From positions 1 to 51,587 of the forward strand of contig DAIMGT010000020.1 in the NCBI GenBank assembly GCA_036723735.1: a DNA stretch of 51,587 bases. Reading direction: 5' to 3'. Under the pieces are notes generated by a model. The model worked only from the letters and a program-made list of their open reading frames with translations, made no database searches and was not told where the DNA came from. The position numbers were made by a program, and so were the translations under genes. Below are positions 1 to 8,500 of the stretch, piece by piece. Every line of letters begins with the position of its first letter. The stretch's first letter is position 1. The DNA comes from UBA4656 sp002405525. GTDB lineage: Bacteria > Pseudomonadota > Gammaproteobacteria > Xanthomonadales > Ahniellaceae.

Positions 1-20
1 ACCCGTGCCGAACTCGCGAC

Positions 21-52
21 GTTGAGAGAGTGCAGGAAAGCACTTTCTCAAC
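21..52 (-). terminator. Hairpin downstream of pgeF, possible terminator
   Basis: Positions 21-33 and 40-52 form a 13-bp inverted repeat with one mismatch (a G-T pair in RNA) around a 6-nt loop. It lies just past the stop codon of the minus-strand pgeF gene. No T-tract follows on either strand, so intrinsic termination is only a possibility. The rest of bases 1-84 shows no gene. Confidence 0.35.
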
Positions 53-84
53 CTCCTGGCAGGGAGCCTCCGAACCATGGATGG

Positions 85-870
85 TCATTCGCGACTGCGC
101 CACGCCACCGTCACCATCCGCCCCGTCTGCCGGTCGCGGCGGTGGGAAAAGAATCGCGCGGGATCGCCGATCGTGCAGCACGTTCCGCCGCTGAAGCGGA
201 CCACACCGCTGCCGACAAGGCGGCGCCGCGCCAGCGCGGGGAGGTCGCAGTGCCAGTGGCCGGGGCGGGTCGGGGCGAAGGCCACCGCGGCCGCGGCATC
301 GCGGTCGACGAAGGTGGTGCGCACGTCCTCGCCGACCTCGTAGGCGCGCGGGCCAGCGGCCGGGCCGAACCAGGCAAGGACGCGCGCAGGATCGGCTCGC
401 ATCGCATCGATCGTGGCTTCGAGTATGCCGGCAGCGAGGCCGCGCCAGCCGGCGTGGGCGGCGGCCAGGGTGGCGCCATCGTCGGTGGCGAAGATCACCG
501 GCAGGCAGTCGGCGGTGAGGATGGCGAGCACCGTGCCGGGCGCGCGGGTCACGGCGGCGTCGGCTTGCGGTTCGTCGGTGGCTGGCGCTGTCGAGAGTTG
601 CGCTCGCTCCCACGGGGACTGCCCGGCATCGAGGTCGACGACGGTGATGCCATGGACCTGGTGCAGCCAGCGCGGTTCCGACGGCAGTTGCAGGGCGTCG
701 CGCAGCAGCGCGCGATTGCGCGCGACCGCATTCGGATCGTCGCCGCAGCGGGCGCCGAAATTGGCGCGATCGAAGGGCGGCACGGACACGCCGGGGAAGC
801 GACGCGTCGCGATGCCGGCACGCACGCCGGGCGGCGCGGGCCAGTCGGCCTCGATCCAGCCTTCGATCAC
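85..870 (-). CDS. pgeF: Peptidoglycan editing factor PgeF (YfiH, laccase-domain family)
   Basis: 261 residues, the normal length for the YfiH/PgeF family. These cytoplasmic metal enzymes are known as purine-nucleoside-processing or polyphenol-oxidase-like proteins, and in E. coli PgeF keeps L-Ser out of the peptidoglycan stem peptide. The conserved metal and catalytic residues are visible: His73 in QVHG, Cys122 in TADCLPV and His139 in AAHAGWRG, followed by a GPAAGPRAYEVG segment. The start is GTG (GTGATCGAAGGC) with no clear Shine-Dalgarno. It lies 67 bp behind rluD on the same strand, so the two are probably co-transcribed, an arrangement common in gammaproteobacteria next to bamD. The family is certain; the physiological substrate is known only from relatives. 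Confidence 0.9.
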   Translation of the reverse strand: MIEGWIEADWPAPPGVRAGIATRRFPGVSVPPFDRANFGARCGDDPNAVARNRALLRDALQLPSEPRWLHQVHGITVVDLDAGQSPWERAQLSTAPATDEPQADAAVTRAPGTVLAILTADCLPVIFATDDGATLAAAHAGWRGLAAGILEATIDAMRADPARVLAWFGPAAGPRAYEVGEDVRTTFVDRDAAAAVAFAPTRPGHWHCDLPALARRRLVGSGVVRFSGGTCCTIGDPARFFSHRRDRQTGRMVTVAWRSRE

Positions 871-937
871 GGCCGGCGCGGGCGGCCCGGCCGCCGGCCC
901 TCGCGCCCTGTCGTCGGCGCTCGCGGCGCGCGGCGCG

Positions 938-1933
938 TCATCGCTCCGGGTGCCCGCGCAGATCCGCGCGCAGCGCCGCGATCAGAGCCTCGAGGTCGGC
1001 CGGACGCCTGGCTTCGGCGACGATGGGCTTGCCGGTGACAGGATGCGGGAACTCGAGCCGTTCGGCATGCAGGGCCTGGCGGCGGAAACCGCGCAGCGCG
1101 GCGACGAACGCCTCGGACGCGCCCTTGGGCAGCTTCAGCCCGCCGTAGACCGGGTCGCCCACGAGCGGATGGCGGATGTGCGCGAAGTGCACGCGGATCT
1201 GGTGGGTGCGGCCGGTTTCGAGGTCGACCTGCACGCGGGTGTGGGCGCGGTAGCGCTCGCGTACGCGATAGTGGGTGACCGCCTCGCGCGCGGAGTCACC
1301 TTCTTCCAGCACCGCCATCTTCGTGCGCTCGTGGCGGTGGCGCCCGATCGGCGCGTCGATCGTGCCGCCGGCGACGATGGCGCCGTACACGATGGCCTCG
1401 TAGCGGCGGTGCATTTCGCGGGCAGCGATCATCTCGACCAGGCGCGTGTGCGCAGCCAGCGTGCGCGCGACCACCATCACACCGCTGGTGTCTTTGTCGA
1501 GCCGATGGACGATGCCGGCGCGCGGGATCTCGACGAGCTTCGGATCATGGTGCAGCAGCGCGTTCTGCAGCGTGCCGGTGGGATTGCCGGCGCCAGGGTG
1601 CACGACCAGGCCCGGCGGCTTGTCGACGATCAGCAGGTGCTTGTCCTCGTGGACGATGGCGAGATCGATCGCCTCGCCGGCCGCATCGACCTGCTGTTCG
1701 AGATCGGTGGCCAGGTCCACGGTCTCGCCGCCGAGCACCGGGTCGCGCGGGCGGGCAGCCCTGCCGTCCACGGTCAGCCGTCCGCCCTTGATCCAGTCGG
1801 CCAGCCGGCTGCGCGAGAAATCGGGGAAGATCTCCGCCACCACGCGGTCGAGTCGCTGGCCGGCCATCGCCAGCGGGACCCGGGCGCTGCGCTGGACAAG
1901 GGTGGGCTGGGGGCCTGGGGGGTTTCCGTTCAT
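938..1933 (-). CDS. rluD: 23S rRNA pseudouridine(1911/1915/1917) synthase RluD
   Basis: 331 residues. An S4 RNA-binding domain (about residues 24-75) is followed by the RluA-type pseudouridine synthase fold with the signature HRLDKDTS at 143-150, where Asp146 is the catalytic aspartate. RluD isomerises three uridines in helix 69 of 23S rRNA, which matters for ribosome assembly and termination. The assignment to RluD rather than RluC or RluA rests on the S4 domain, the length and the neighbourhood: divergent from bamD and upstream of pgeF, as in E. coli and Xanthomonas. Only 61 bp separate it from bamD, so the promoters must be packed back to back. Confidence 0.93.
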   Translation of the reverse strand: MNGNPPGPQPTLVQRSARVPLAMAGQRLDRVVAEIFPDFSRSRLADWIKGGRLTVDGRAARPRDPVLGGETVDLATDLEQQVDAAGEAIDLAIVHEDKHLLIVDKPPGLVVHPGAGNPTGTLQNALLHHDPKLVEIPRAGIVHRLDKDTSGVMVVARTLAAHTRLVEMIAAREMHRRYEAIVYGAIVAGGTIDAPIGRHRHERTKMAVLEEGDSAREAVTHYRVRERYRAHTRVQVDLETGRTHQIRVHFAHIRHPLVGDPVYGGLKLPKGASEAFVAALRGFRRQALHAERLEFPHPVTGKPIVAEARRPADLEALIAALRADLRGHPER

Positions 1934-1954
1934 GGCCGGCTTCGGGGCTTGGGG

Positions 1955-1960
1955 TATGAT
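1955..1960 (+). promoter_or_regulatory. Candidate -10 box (TATGAT) for bamD
   Basis: TATGAT lies 34 nt before the bamD ATG in the short rluD/bamD divergent gap. There is no recognisable -35 at 16-18 bp upstream, so the call rests on the -10 and its position alone. Confidence 0.3.
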
Positions 1961-1994
1961 GGCCGGCCCATTCTAGGACGCCGCCGCCCTGCCC

Positions 1995-2822
1995 ATGCGT
2001 GCCCGTTCCCTGATTCCGCGCTTTGCCGTTCCGGTCCTTCTGGTGCTGCTCGCCGCCTGCAGCGACACCCGCATCGACCGCATCGAAACCCTGCCGGTGG
2101 ACGAACTCTACGCCGAGGCCAAGCAGTCGCTGGAGGCCAGCAATTACGAGCGCGCCGCGCGCTACTACAAGCGGCTGGTGGCGCGTTTCCCGTTCGGGCG
2201 TTTCACCGAGCAGGCAGAGCTTGAACTGGGTTTCGCGCAGTACAAGGCCGGCGACGCCGAGGAAGCCCTGTCCACGGTCAACCGCTTCATCCGCCAATAC
2301 CCGACCCACCCGCACATCGACTATGCCTTCTACCTGCGCGGACTGGTGAACTTCAACCGGGAGTACGGCATTCTGGAACGCTATGTTCAAACCGACGCCA
2401 CCCGCCGCGACCTGGCCAACGCGCGGCAGGCGTTCCAGGATTTCGGCGAGTTGATCCAGCGCTTCCCGAGCAGCCGCTACGCCGTCGATTCGCGCCAGCG
2501 GATGATCCACCTGCGCAACGGCCTGGCGCAGGCCGAGCTGAACGTCGCGGCGTACTACCTGCGCCGCCGCGCCTACATCGGCGCGCAGACCCGCGCGAAG
2601 TTCCTGATCGAGACCTACCCCCAGACCCCGCAAACCGCCGACGCCCTGGCGATCATGGCCGAGTCCTACCGCCAACTCGGCCAGGACAGGCTGGCCGACG
2701 ACGCGCTCGCAGTGCTGCGCCTGAACTTCCCCGAGCACCCCTACCTCGGCGGCGGCTGGCCGGCCAAGCGCAGCCTGTGGTGGCAACTGGTCCCGTTCGT
2801 CGGCGAACGGCGCGCGGGCTGA
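1995..2822 (+). CDS. bamD: Outer membrane protein assembly factor BamD
   Basis: 275 residues, the usual length. A lipoprotein signal peptide ends in the lipobox LAAC with Cys22 as lipidated residue. The mature part is the BamD TPR-like helical repeat fold; DELYAEAKQSLEASNYERAA and the FPFGRFTEQAELELGFAQYK region are typical. BamD is the essential lipoprotein that sits under BamA on the periplasmic face of the outer membrane and helps fold beta-barrel proteins. It is transcribed away from rluD, and the next gene starts 65 bp downstream on the same strand. Confidence 0.93.
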   Translation: MRARSLIPRFAVPVLLVLLAACSDTRIDRIETLPVDELYAEAKQSLEASNYERAARYYKRLVARFPFGRFTEQAELELGFAQYKAGDAEEALSTVNRFIRQYPTHPHIDYAFYLRGLVNFNREYGILERYVQTDATRRDLANARQAFQDFGELIQRFPSSRYAVDSRQRMIHLRNGLAQAELNVAAYYLRRRAYIGAQTRAKFLIETYPQTPQTADALAIMAESYRQLGQDRLADDALAVLRLNFPEHPYLGGGWPAKRSLWWQLVPFVGERRAG

Positions 2823-2887
2823 CCCGTCCCCCGCCACGCGAACCGTCCCGGCAGGGCGATCCGCTCCGACCCGCGCCGCTGCACGCC

Positions 2888-3469
2888 ATGCGCATCTGCG
2901 TCTACGCCGCGTCGTCCGCCCACTGCGCACCGGCCTTCCACGAGGCGGCGCGCCGCCTCGGGCGCCTGCTGGCGCAGGCGGACTGCAGCGTGGTCTATGG
3001 CGGCGGCGGCATCGGGCTGATGGGCGCGGTGGCGGACGGCGCGCTGGAGGCGGGCGGGCATGTGGTCGGGATCATCCCGCGCTTCATGACCGAGGTGGAG
3101 TGGCAACATCCAGGCATTGCCAACCTCGAGGTGGTCGAGGACATGCGCGAGCGCAAGCACCGCCTGCTGACCGGGTCCGACGCCGTGGTCGCGCTGCCCG
3201 GCGGCTGCGGCACGCTGGAGGAGCTCTTCGAGGCGATCACCCTCAAGCGCCTCGGCATCTACTTCAACCCGATCGTGCTGGTCAACACGAACGGCTTCTA
3301 CGATGACCTGCAGCGCTTCATGCTGAAGACCATCCACGAGAAGATGATGAACCGCGAACACGCGGAGATGTGGTCGCTGGTCGACTTCCCCGACGAGGTC
3401 CTGCCGCGCATCCGCGCCACGCCGACATGGCGCGAGGATGCGCGGGCGCTCGCCTCGGTGAAGGGCTGA
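2888..3469 (+). CDS. LOG family (TIGR00730) Rossmann-fold protein
   Basis: 193 residues from the ATG at 2888. The frame is open further upstream, to 2777, but that part overlaps bamD and has no family similarity, whereas MRICVYAASS is a typical LOG N-terminus. The Rossmann motif GGGGIGLMG is followed by PGGCGTLEE at 104-112, the signature of cytokinin riboside 5'-monophosphate phosphoribohydrolases (LOG), which cleave the N-glycosidic bond of nucleoside monophosphates. In bacteria these enzymes are often generic nucleotide hydrolases, so a hormone role cannot be inferred. It may be co-transcribed with bamD. Confidence 0.88.
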   Translation: MRICVYAASSAHCAPAFHEAARRLGRLLAQADCSVVYGGGGIGLMGAVADGALEAGGHVVGIIPRFMTEVEWQHPGIANLEVVEDMRERKHRLLTGSDAVVALPGGCGTLEELFEAITLKRLGIYFNPIVLVNTNGFYDDLQRFMLKTIHEKMMNREHAEMWSLVDFPDEVLPRIRATPTWREDARALASVKG

Positions 3470-3487
3470 GTGCCGAGCCGCCTCTCG

Positions 3488-3562
3488 GGGGAGCGGCGCG
3501 CGCGCCGCGATGCCATAGGGTCTACCGCTTAGCCGGTCGCGCTGCGAGCTGCGCTCCTGCAG
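3488..3562. repeat. Pair of REP-type palindromes in opposite orientation
   Basis: 3488-3514 carries the GGGAGCGGC...GCCGCGAT palindrome on the plus strand, and 3535-3562 carries the related GGAGCGCAGC...GCGCGACC unit on the minus strand. Head-to-head pairs of this type are found between convergent genes, here between the LOG gene and the TfoX gene. The same family recurs at 13724-13809, 33764-33830, 37209-37234 and massively at 49971-51152. Confidence 0.55.
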
Positions 3563-3572
3563 CCCGCCGCGC

Positions 3573-3995
3573 TCAATCGGTGACGGAGGAACTACCGCTA
3601 CCCACGGCGGGCGATTCCTCGGCCGGCGTGGGGTCGGGTTCGTCGAACAGGGCGGGCGCGGCCACCGGTTCGTCGGCGCGGTCCTCGCGCGTCGGGGTGA
3701 CGTCGCGCGCGGGCAGGACGAAGGACTTGGCGGCCTTGGCCGCGTCCTCCAGCGCGCCCGCCTCGGTCACGAGGCGGGTCTTCTCCTCCGCGCTCAGGGC
3801 CGTCCAGTGGCAGCCCTTGACGGCGCCGGCCAACGCGTAGAGCAGGTTCAGGCTCGGCCGGAATCCGGCCTTCTTCACCTTCCAGAAAGCGCCCACCGCG
3901 CCGTGGATCCGCAGGTCGTCCATGCTGCGCACGCCGACCTGGCGCAGCCAGGCGGCGGACTTCGGTCCCACGTTGAGCAGCTTGCTGTCGGCCAT
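3573..3995 (-). CDS. TfoX/Sxy C-terminal domain protein
   Basis: 140 residues. The first 90 residues (MADSKLLNVGPKSAAWLRQVGV onwards) match the TfoX C-terminal helix-hairpin-helix-like domain: LLNVGPKSAAWL, GAVGAFWKVK and LNLLYALAGAVKG. The N-terminal TfoX/Sxy domain is absent, so this is the stand-alone C-domain type. The last 50 residues are acidic and Pro-rich and look disordered. Full TfoX proteins activate competence genes with CRP; what the isolated C-domain does is not established. It runs minus strand, convergent with the LOG gene, and is followed after 41 bp by the methionine sulfoxide reductase gene on the same strand. Confidence 0.75.
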   Translation of the reverse strand: MADSKLLNVGPKSAAWLRQVGVRSMDDLRIHGAVGAFWKVKKAGFRPSLNLLYALAGAVKGCHWTALSAEEKTRLVTEAGALEDAAKAAKSFVLPARDVTPTREDRADEPVAAPALFDEPDPTPAEESPAVGSGSSSVTD

Positions 3996-4036
3996 GCCCC
4001 GCAGTGTAGGGCGAAACCGCGGCGCACGCCGGCCGG

Positions 4037-4525
4037 TCAGCCGAGCGATTCGACGTACACCCTCACCAGCGCTTCCATGCCGGCGCGATCATCGTCGTCG
4101 AAGCGGTCGAGCTTCGGGCTGTCGACATCCCATACGCCGATCAGCGCGTCGTCGCGACCCACGATGGGCACCACGATCTCGGAATTGCTGGCCGCGTCGC
4201 ACGCGATGTGGCCGGGAAACTCGTGCACGTCGCGCACCACCAGGGTCTGGCGCGTCGCCGCGGCCGCGCCGCAGACGCCCTTGCCGAGCGCGATGCGCAC
4301 ACAGGCGGGCTTGCCCTGGAACGGGCCCACGACCAGCTCACGCCCGTCGAAGAAATAGATGCCGACCCAGTTGAGGTCCGGCAGCGCGTCGTGGACCAGG
4401 GCCGACAGATTGGCGGCATTGGCCACGCGGTCGCGTTCCCCGGCCAGCAGGCCGCGCGCCTGCTCGACGAGCTGGGCGTAGACGCCGGCCTTGCTGGCGG
4501 CTTCGAGTGTCGCGGCAGCGAACAT
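4037..4525 (-). CDS. msrC: Free methionine-(R)-sulfoxide reductase (GAF domain)
   Basis: 162 residues from the ATG at 4525, chosen because it follows a GGAG Shine-Dalgarno 8 nt upstream; the open frame further upstream crosses the divergent bioD start. It is a single GAF domain. All three cysteines known to act in the E. coli fRMsr (YebR) reaction are present: Cys75 in QGKPACVRI, Cys85 in GKGVCG and Cys109 in HIACDAASNSEI. The enzyme reduces free Met-R-sulfoxide in the cytoplasm using thioredoxin. A TAGAAT hexamer at 4551-4556 (minus strand) 25 nt before the start is a plausible -10 box. Divergent from bioD. Confidence 0.92.
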   Translation of the reverse strand: MFAAATLEAASKAGVYAQLVEQARGLLAGERDRVANAANLSALVHDALPDLNWVGIYFFDGRELVVGPFQGKPACVRIALGKGVCGAAAATRQTLVVRDVHEFPGHIACDAASNSEIVVPIVGRDDALIGVWDVDSPKLDRFDDDDRAGMEALVRVYVESLG

Positions 4526-4658
4526 GGCGCGTCTCCTGGCAGGGCCGCGGATTCTATCGGCTGCCGCCCGCGCTCCGATATGCTCGCGCGATGAAGCCCG
4601 CCCTTCGTCCGTCCACGCCTGCGGACTCGCCCGCGGCGCGCGGCGCCGAGGCCATTCA

Positions 4659-5342
4659 ATGAGCGCGCACGCCTTCTTCATCGCCGGCACCGACACCGCG
4701 GTCGGCAAGACGTTCGCCACCTGCGTACTGCTCGCGCGCGCGCGGTCCAAAGGACTGCGTGCGGCGGGCATGAAGCCGGTCGCCGCCGGCTGCGCGGCCA
4801 CGCCGGATGGCCTGCGCAACGAGGACGCCTTGGCGCTGATGACGCAGTCCGGCGTTGACGCCGACTACGCGACGGTCAACCCCGTCGCCCTGCCCGATCC
4901 GCTCTCGCCGCACCTCGCCGCCGCGCGCGCCGGGGTGGTGGTGGACACCGGCATGATCCTGGCCGCATTCGACCGGCTCGCCGCCCGCGCCGACCTGGTG
5001 CTGGTCGAGGGTGCCGGCGGCTGGCTCGCCCCGCTGTCGGACACGCTGGCAATGAACGACCTCGCGCGACGCCTCGGCCTGCCGGTGATCCTGGTCGTGG
5101 GCCTGCGGCTGGGCTGCCTCAACCACGCGCAGTTGACAGCGCGCGCGATCGCCGCCGATGGCCTGCGGCTGGCGGGCTGGATCGGCAGCACGATCGACCT
5201 CGCGATGGCCTGCCTCGCTGAAAACGTCGACACCCTGCGCCGGCGCCTGCCGGCGCCTTGCCTCGGGGTCTTGCCGTGGGCACCGGCGGCGGACCCGGCA
5301 GACCTCGCGGGCCGGCTGCGGCTGCCCGCCGCGCTCGCCTGA
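4659..5342 (+). CDS. bioD: ATP-dependent dethiobiotin synthetase BioD
   Basis: 227 residues from the ATG at 4659; an upstream extension of the frame overlaps the divergent gene and is not used. The P-loop GTDTAVGKT is at residues 9-17, followed by MKPVAAG and the EGAGGW motif. BioD closes the ureido ring of dethiobiotin from 7,8-diaminononanoate, CO2 and ATP. The gene stands alone here, apart from any bioA/F/C/B genes. A TATGCT at 4579-4584 may be its -10 box. Confidence 0.92.
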   Translation: MSAHAFFIAGTDTAVGKTFATCVLLARARSKGLRAAGMKPVAAGCAATPDGLRNEDALALMTQSGVDADYATVNPVALPDPLSPHLAAARAGVVVDTGMILAAFDRLAARADLVLVEGAGGWLAPLSDTLAMNDLARRLGLPVILVVGLRLGCLNHAQLTARAIAADGLRLAGWIGSTIDLAMACLAENVDTLRRRLPAPCLGVLPWAPAADPADLAGRLRLPAALA

Positions 5343-5503
5343 CCGGGCTGGCGATTCCTGTCTGGCCGCCGCCTTGGTGCTGCGTTAGAGTACGTGGTCC
5401 GGGGCGGGGGCCCTGGCGTCAGGATCCGCCCGGATCCGCGGATATCGGATGCCCACGCATGGCGTCCGGACCGCCGACCGTCATCCAAAAGGGGAGTCAT
5501 CCA

Positions 5504-8500
5504 ATGTTGCCCAGTTCCGCATCCGGCGCCGCCTCGCGCGTGCGCCAGCGCCTTGTTTCGCTCCTGCTGCTTGCCGTGGCGGTCGCCAGCCCGGCGGCTC
5601 ACGCCCAGCTCACCGGCACCCGCACCATCCCGGGCGACTACCCGACGCTGGAGGCGGCTGTCGCCGACCTCAACACGCAGGGCGTCGGCGCCGGCGGTGT
5701 GGTGATCGACCTGCTGGCGGGCAATCCGCAGACCGCCCCGGCCGGCGGCTACCGGATCGCAACCACCACCGCGAGCAGCGCCACCCCGGTGCGGCTGCAG
5801 GGCAACGGCAACACCATCACGGCTTCGGCGGCCCACACGGTGGGCGCGATCAACGATGCGCTGATCAAGATCGTCGGCACCGACGCGGTCACCATCACCG
5901 GCTTCGTGCTGGCCGAGAACGCCGCCAACACCGTCACCGCGGCGGCCACCAACAACATGACCGAATGGGGGATCGCGCTGCTGTACGCGACCGCCACCGA
6001 CGGCGCGCGCGACGTGACCCTGCAGGGCAACACCGTCGACCTCAACCGCACCTACCAGAACACCTTCGGCATCTACGCCAACGCCACCCACAGCGAGTCC
6101 GCGCCCAGCACCGGCGCCTCCGCCACCGGGCCGACCGGCGGCCACAGCGGCCTGCGCGTGGCCGGCAACACGATCACCGACGTGAACATCGGCATCGTCT
6201 ACGTCGGGCCGACGGCCGCTGCCGACCAGGACGCCACGCTCACGGTCGGCGGCGCCACCGCGCCCGAGGGCAACACGATCACCAACTACGGCACCACGGG
6301 AACCTTTTCCTCCTACGCCAACGTCAGTGGCACGGTCAACGGCATCCTGGTGCGCAACGTGCGCGCTGCGACCATCGCGCAGAACACGATCGAGAGCTCG
6401 AACGGCGGCACCACGGCCGGCACCCTGCGCGGCATCTTCGTGGTCACGGCGAGCACGCTGCCCACCGGCACCCCCGCGCACACCATCACGGGCAACCGCA
6501 TCTCGGTGCGCAGCGGGGTCGGCTCCGGCACGATCACCGCGCTGCAGGTCGAATCCGGCGCCGTCAACGCCGGCGGCAGCGTGTCGATCACCGGCAACGA
6601 CTTCCATACCTCGGGCCACACGGTGGGGGCAACGGGGGCAGTGACCTTCGTCGCCGTGGCGGGCTCGGCGATCAATGGCCCGCTGGCCACAACGATCAGC
6701 AACAACACGTTCACCAACCTGACGCTGAACACCACCGGCAGCGCGACGCTGATCGCCAACAGCTTCACGCGTCCGGCCAACGGCACCACCACGGTCAACA
6801 ACAACGCGATCGTGACCCAGTTCAGCAAGACCGGAGCCGGCGGCACGGTGCGCGGTTACGACAACTTCGGCTCGTCGCCGGCGACTGCGACCGAGACCAA
6901 CAGCGGCAACACGTTCTCCAACGTCACGCTGGCGGCAGGAACCACCACGCTGGAGCTGTGGCGCAGCAGCGACGGTTCGACAACGGGCACACGCAAGACC
7001 ATCACCAACAACACCTTCAACAACATCGCCAACCCGGGCACCGGCAACACCATCATCCTCAACGTGTCGTTCAGCGACAGCACCTTCGCCGGCAACAACG
7101 TCAGCGGCAACACGGTCTCCAACGTCAGCGCCGGCGGCACCCTGACCGGCATCGTCAGCAGCAGCCAGAACCAGAACATCACCGGCAACACGGTCCACTC
7201 GCTGACCGCGACCGGCACCGGGACCGTCACCGGCATCCTGGTCTCCGGCGGGACCAGCCAGGTCATCGCGGCCAACAAGGTCTACAACCTCGAGAATTCC
7301 AACGCCGGCGGCAGCGTGGCGGGCATCACGGCATCGGCGGGAACCACGGTCGAGATCAACAACAACCTCGTCGGCGACCTGCGCGGCCCCAACCTGAACG
7401 CCGGTAACAGCCTGATCGGCATCAGCATCCCCGGCGGGACCACCGTGAACGCATCGTTCAACACGGTTCGGCTGGCCGCCACCAGTGGCGGCGCGCTGTT
7501 CGGCTCCAGCGCGCTGTCGGCGTCCGCGACCACGACGGTGACCCTGCGCAACAACATCCTGGTGAACCTCTCCACCGCCAACGGCAGCGGCGTGAGCGCG
7601 GCCTATCGCCGCTCGTCCGCGACCCTGACCAGCTACGGCTCTGCGTCCAACAACAACGATTTGTTCGCAGGCGCCCCGGGACCGGCGAACGTGCTGTTCA
7701 CCGACGGCACCAACAGCGACCAGACCCTGGCCGCATACCGCACCCGGATGGCGCCGCGCGACGGCGCCACGCTGTCCGTGAACCCGGCTTTCCTGTCCAC
7801 GGTTGGCGCGAGCGCGGACTTCCTGCACCTCGATCCGGCGGTGCCGACCCAGCTCGAAAGCGGCGGCACCCCGGTCGCCGGCATTGGCACCGACTTCGAC
7901 GGGCAGGCCCGCAGCGCCACCACGCCGGACATCGGCGCGGACGAGTTCAACGGCATCCTGCTCGACCTCTCCCCGCCAGCGATCGCCTACACCGCGCTGG
8001 TCAACACGACGCTGGCCACGAACCGCACGCTGGCAGCCAACATCGCCGACCCCAGCGGCGTGGCCGGCGGCGCCAACGCGCCCCGCGTTTACTTCCGCAA
8101 GGGCGCGGGCACCCTCGCCTCCACCGCCTGCGCAGGCACCGCGCCCGCCTACACCTGCACGATCGACCATGCGGCGATCGGCGGGGTCGTGGCCGGGGAC
8201 ATCGTCCAGTACTTCGTGGTGGCACAGGACACGGCCGGCAACGTCGGTGCGAATCCGGCAGCCGGCTTCGCCGCCACTGATGTGAACACCGTGACCACCC
8301 CGCCGACCACACCGTCCAGCTACACGATCGTGGCGCCGTTCCCGGCCGCGCTGAACGTCGGCACCGGCGAGACCATCACCTCGCTCACCAACACCGGCGG
8401 CCTGTTCGAGTCGCTCAATGCCGGCGTGCTCACGGCCAACGTGACGGTGAGCATCACCACCGATCTCGCCGGCGAGACCGGGGCGGTCGCGCTCAACCCG

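Noticed and set aside
413..2224. Long plus-strand frame across pgeF, rluD and bamD
   Set aside because: Antisense to two genes with full catalytic motifs and out of frame in bamD; no protein features of its own.
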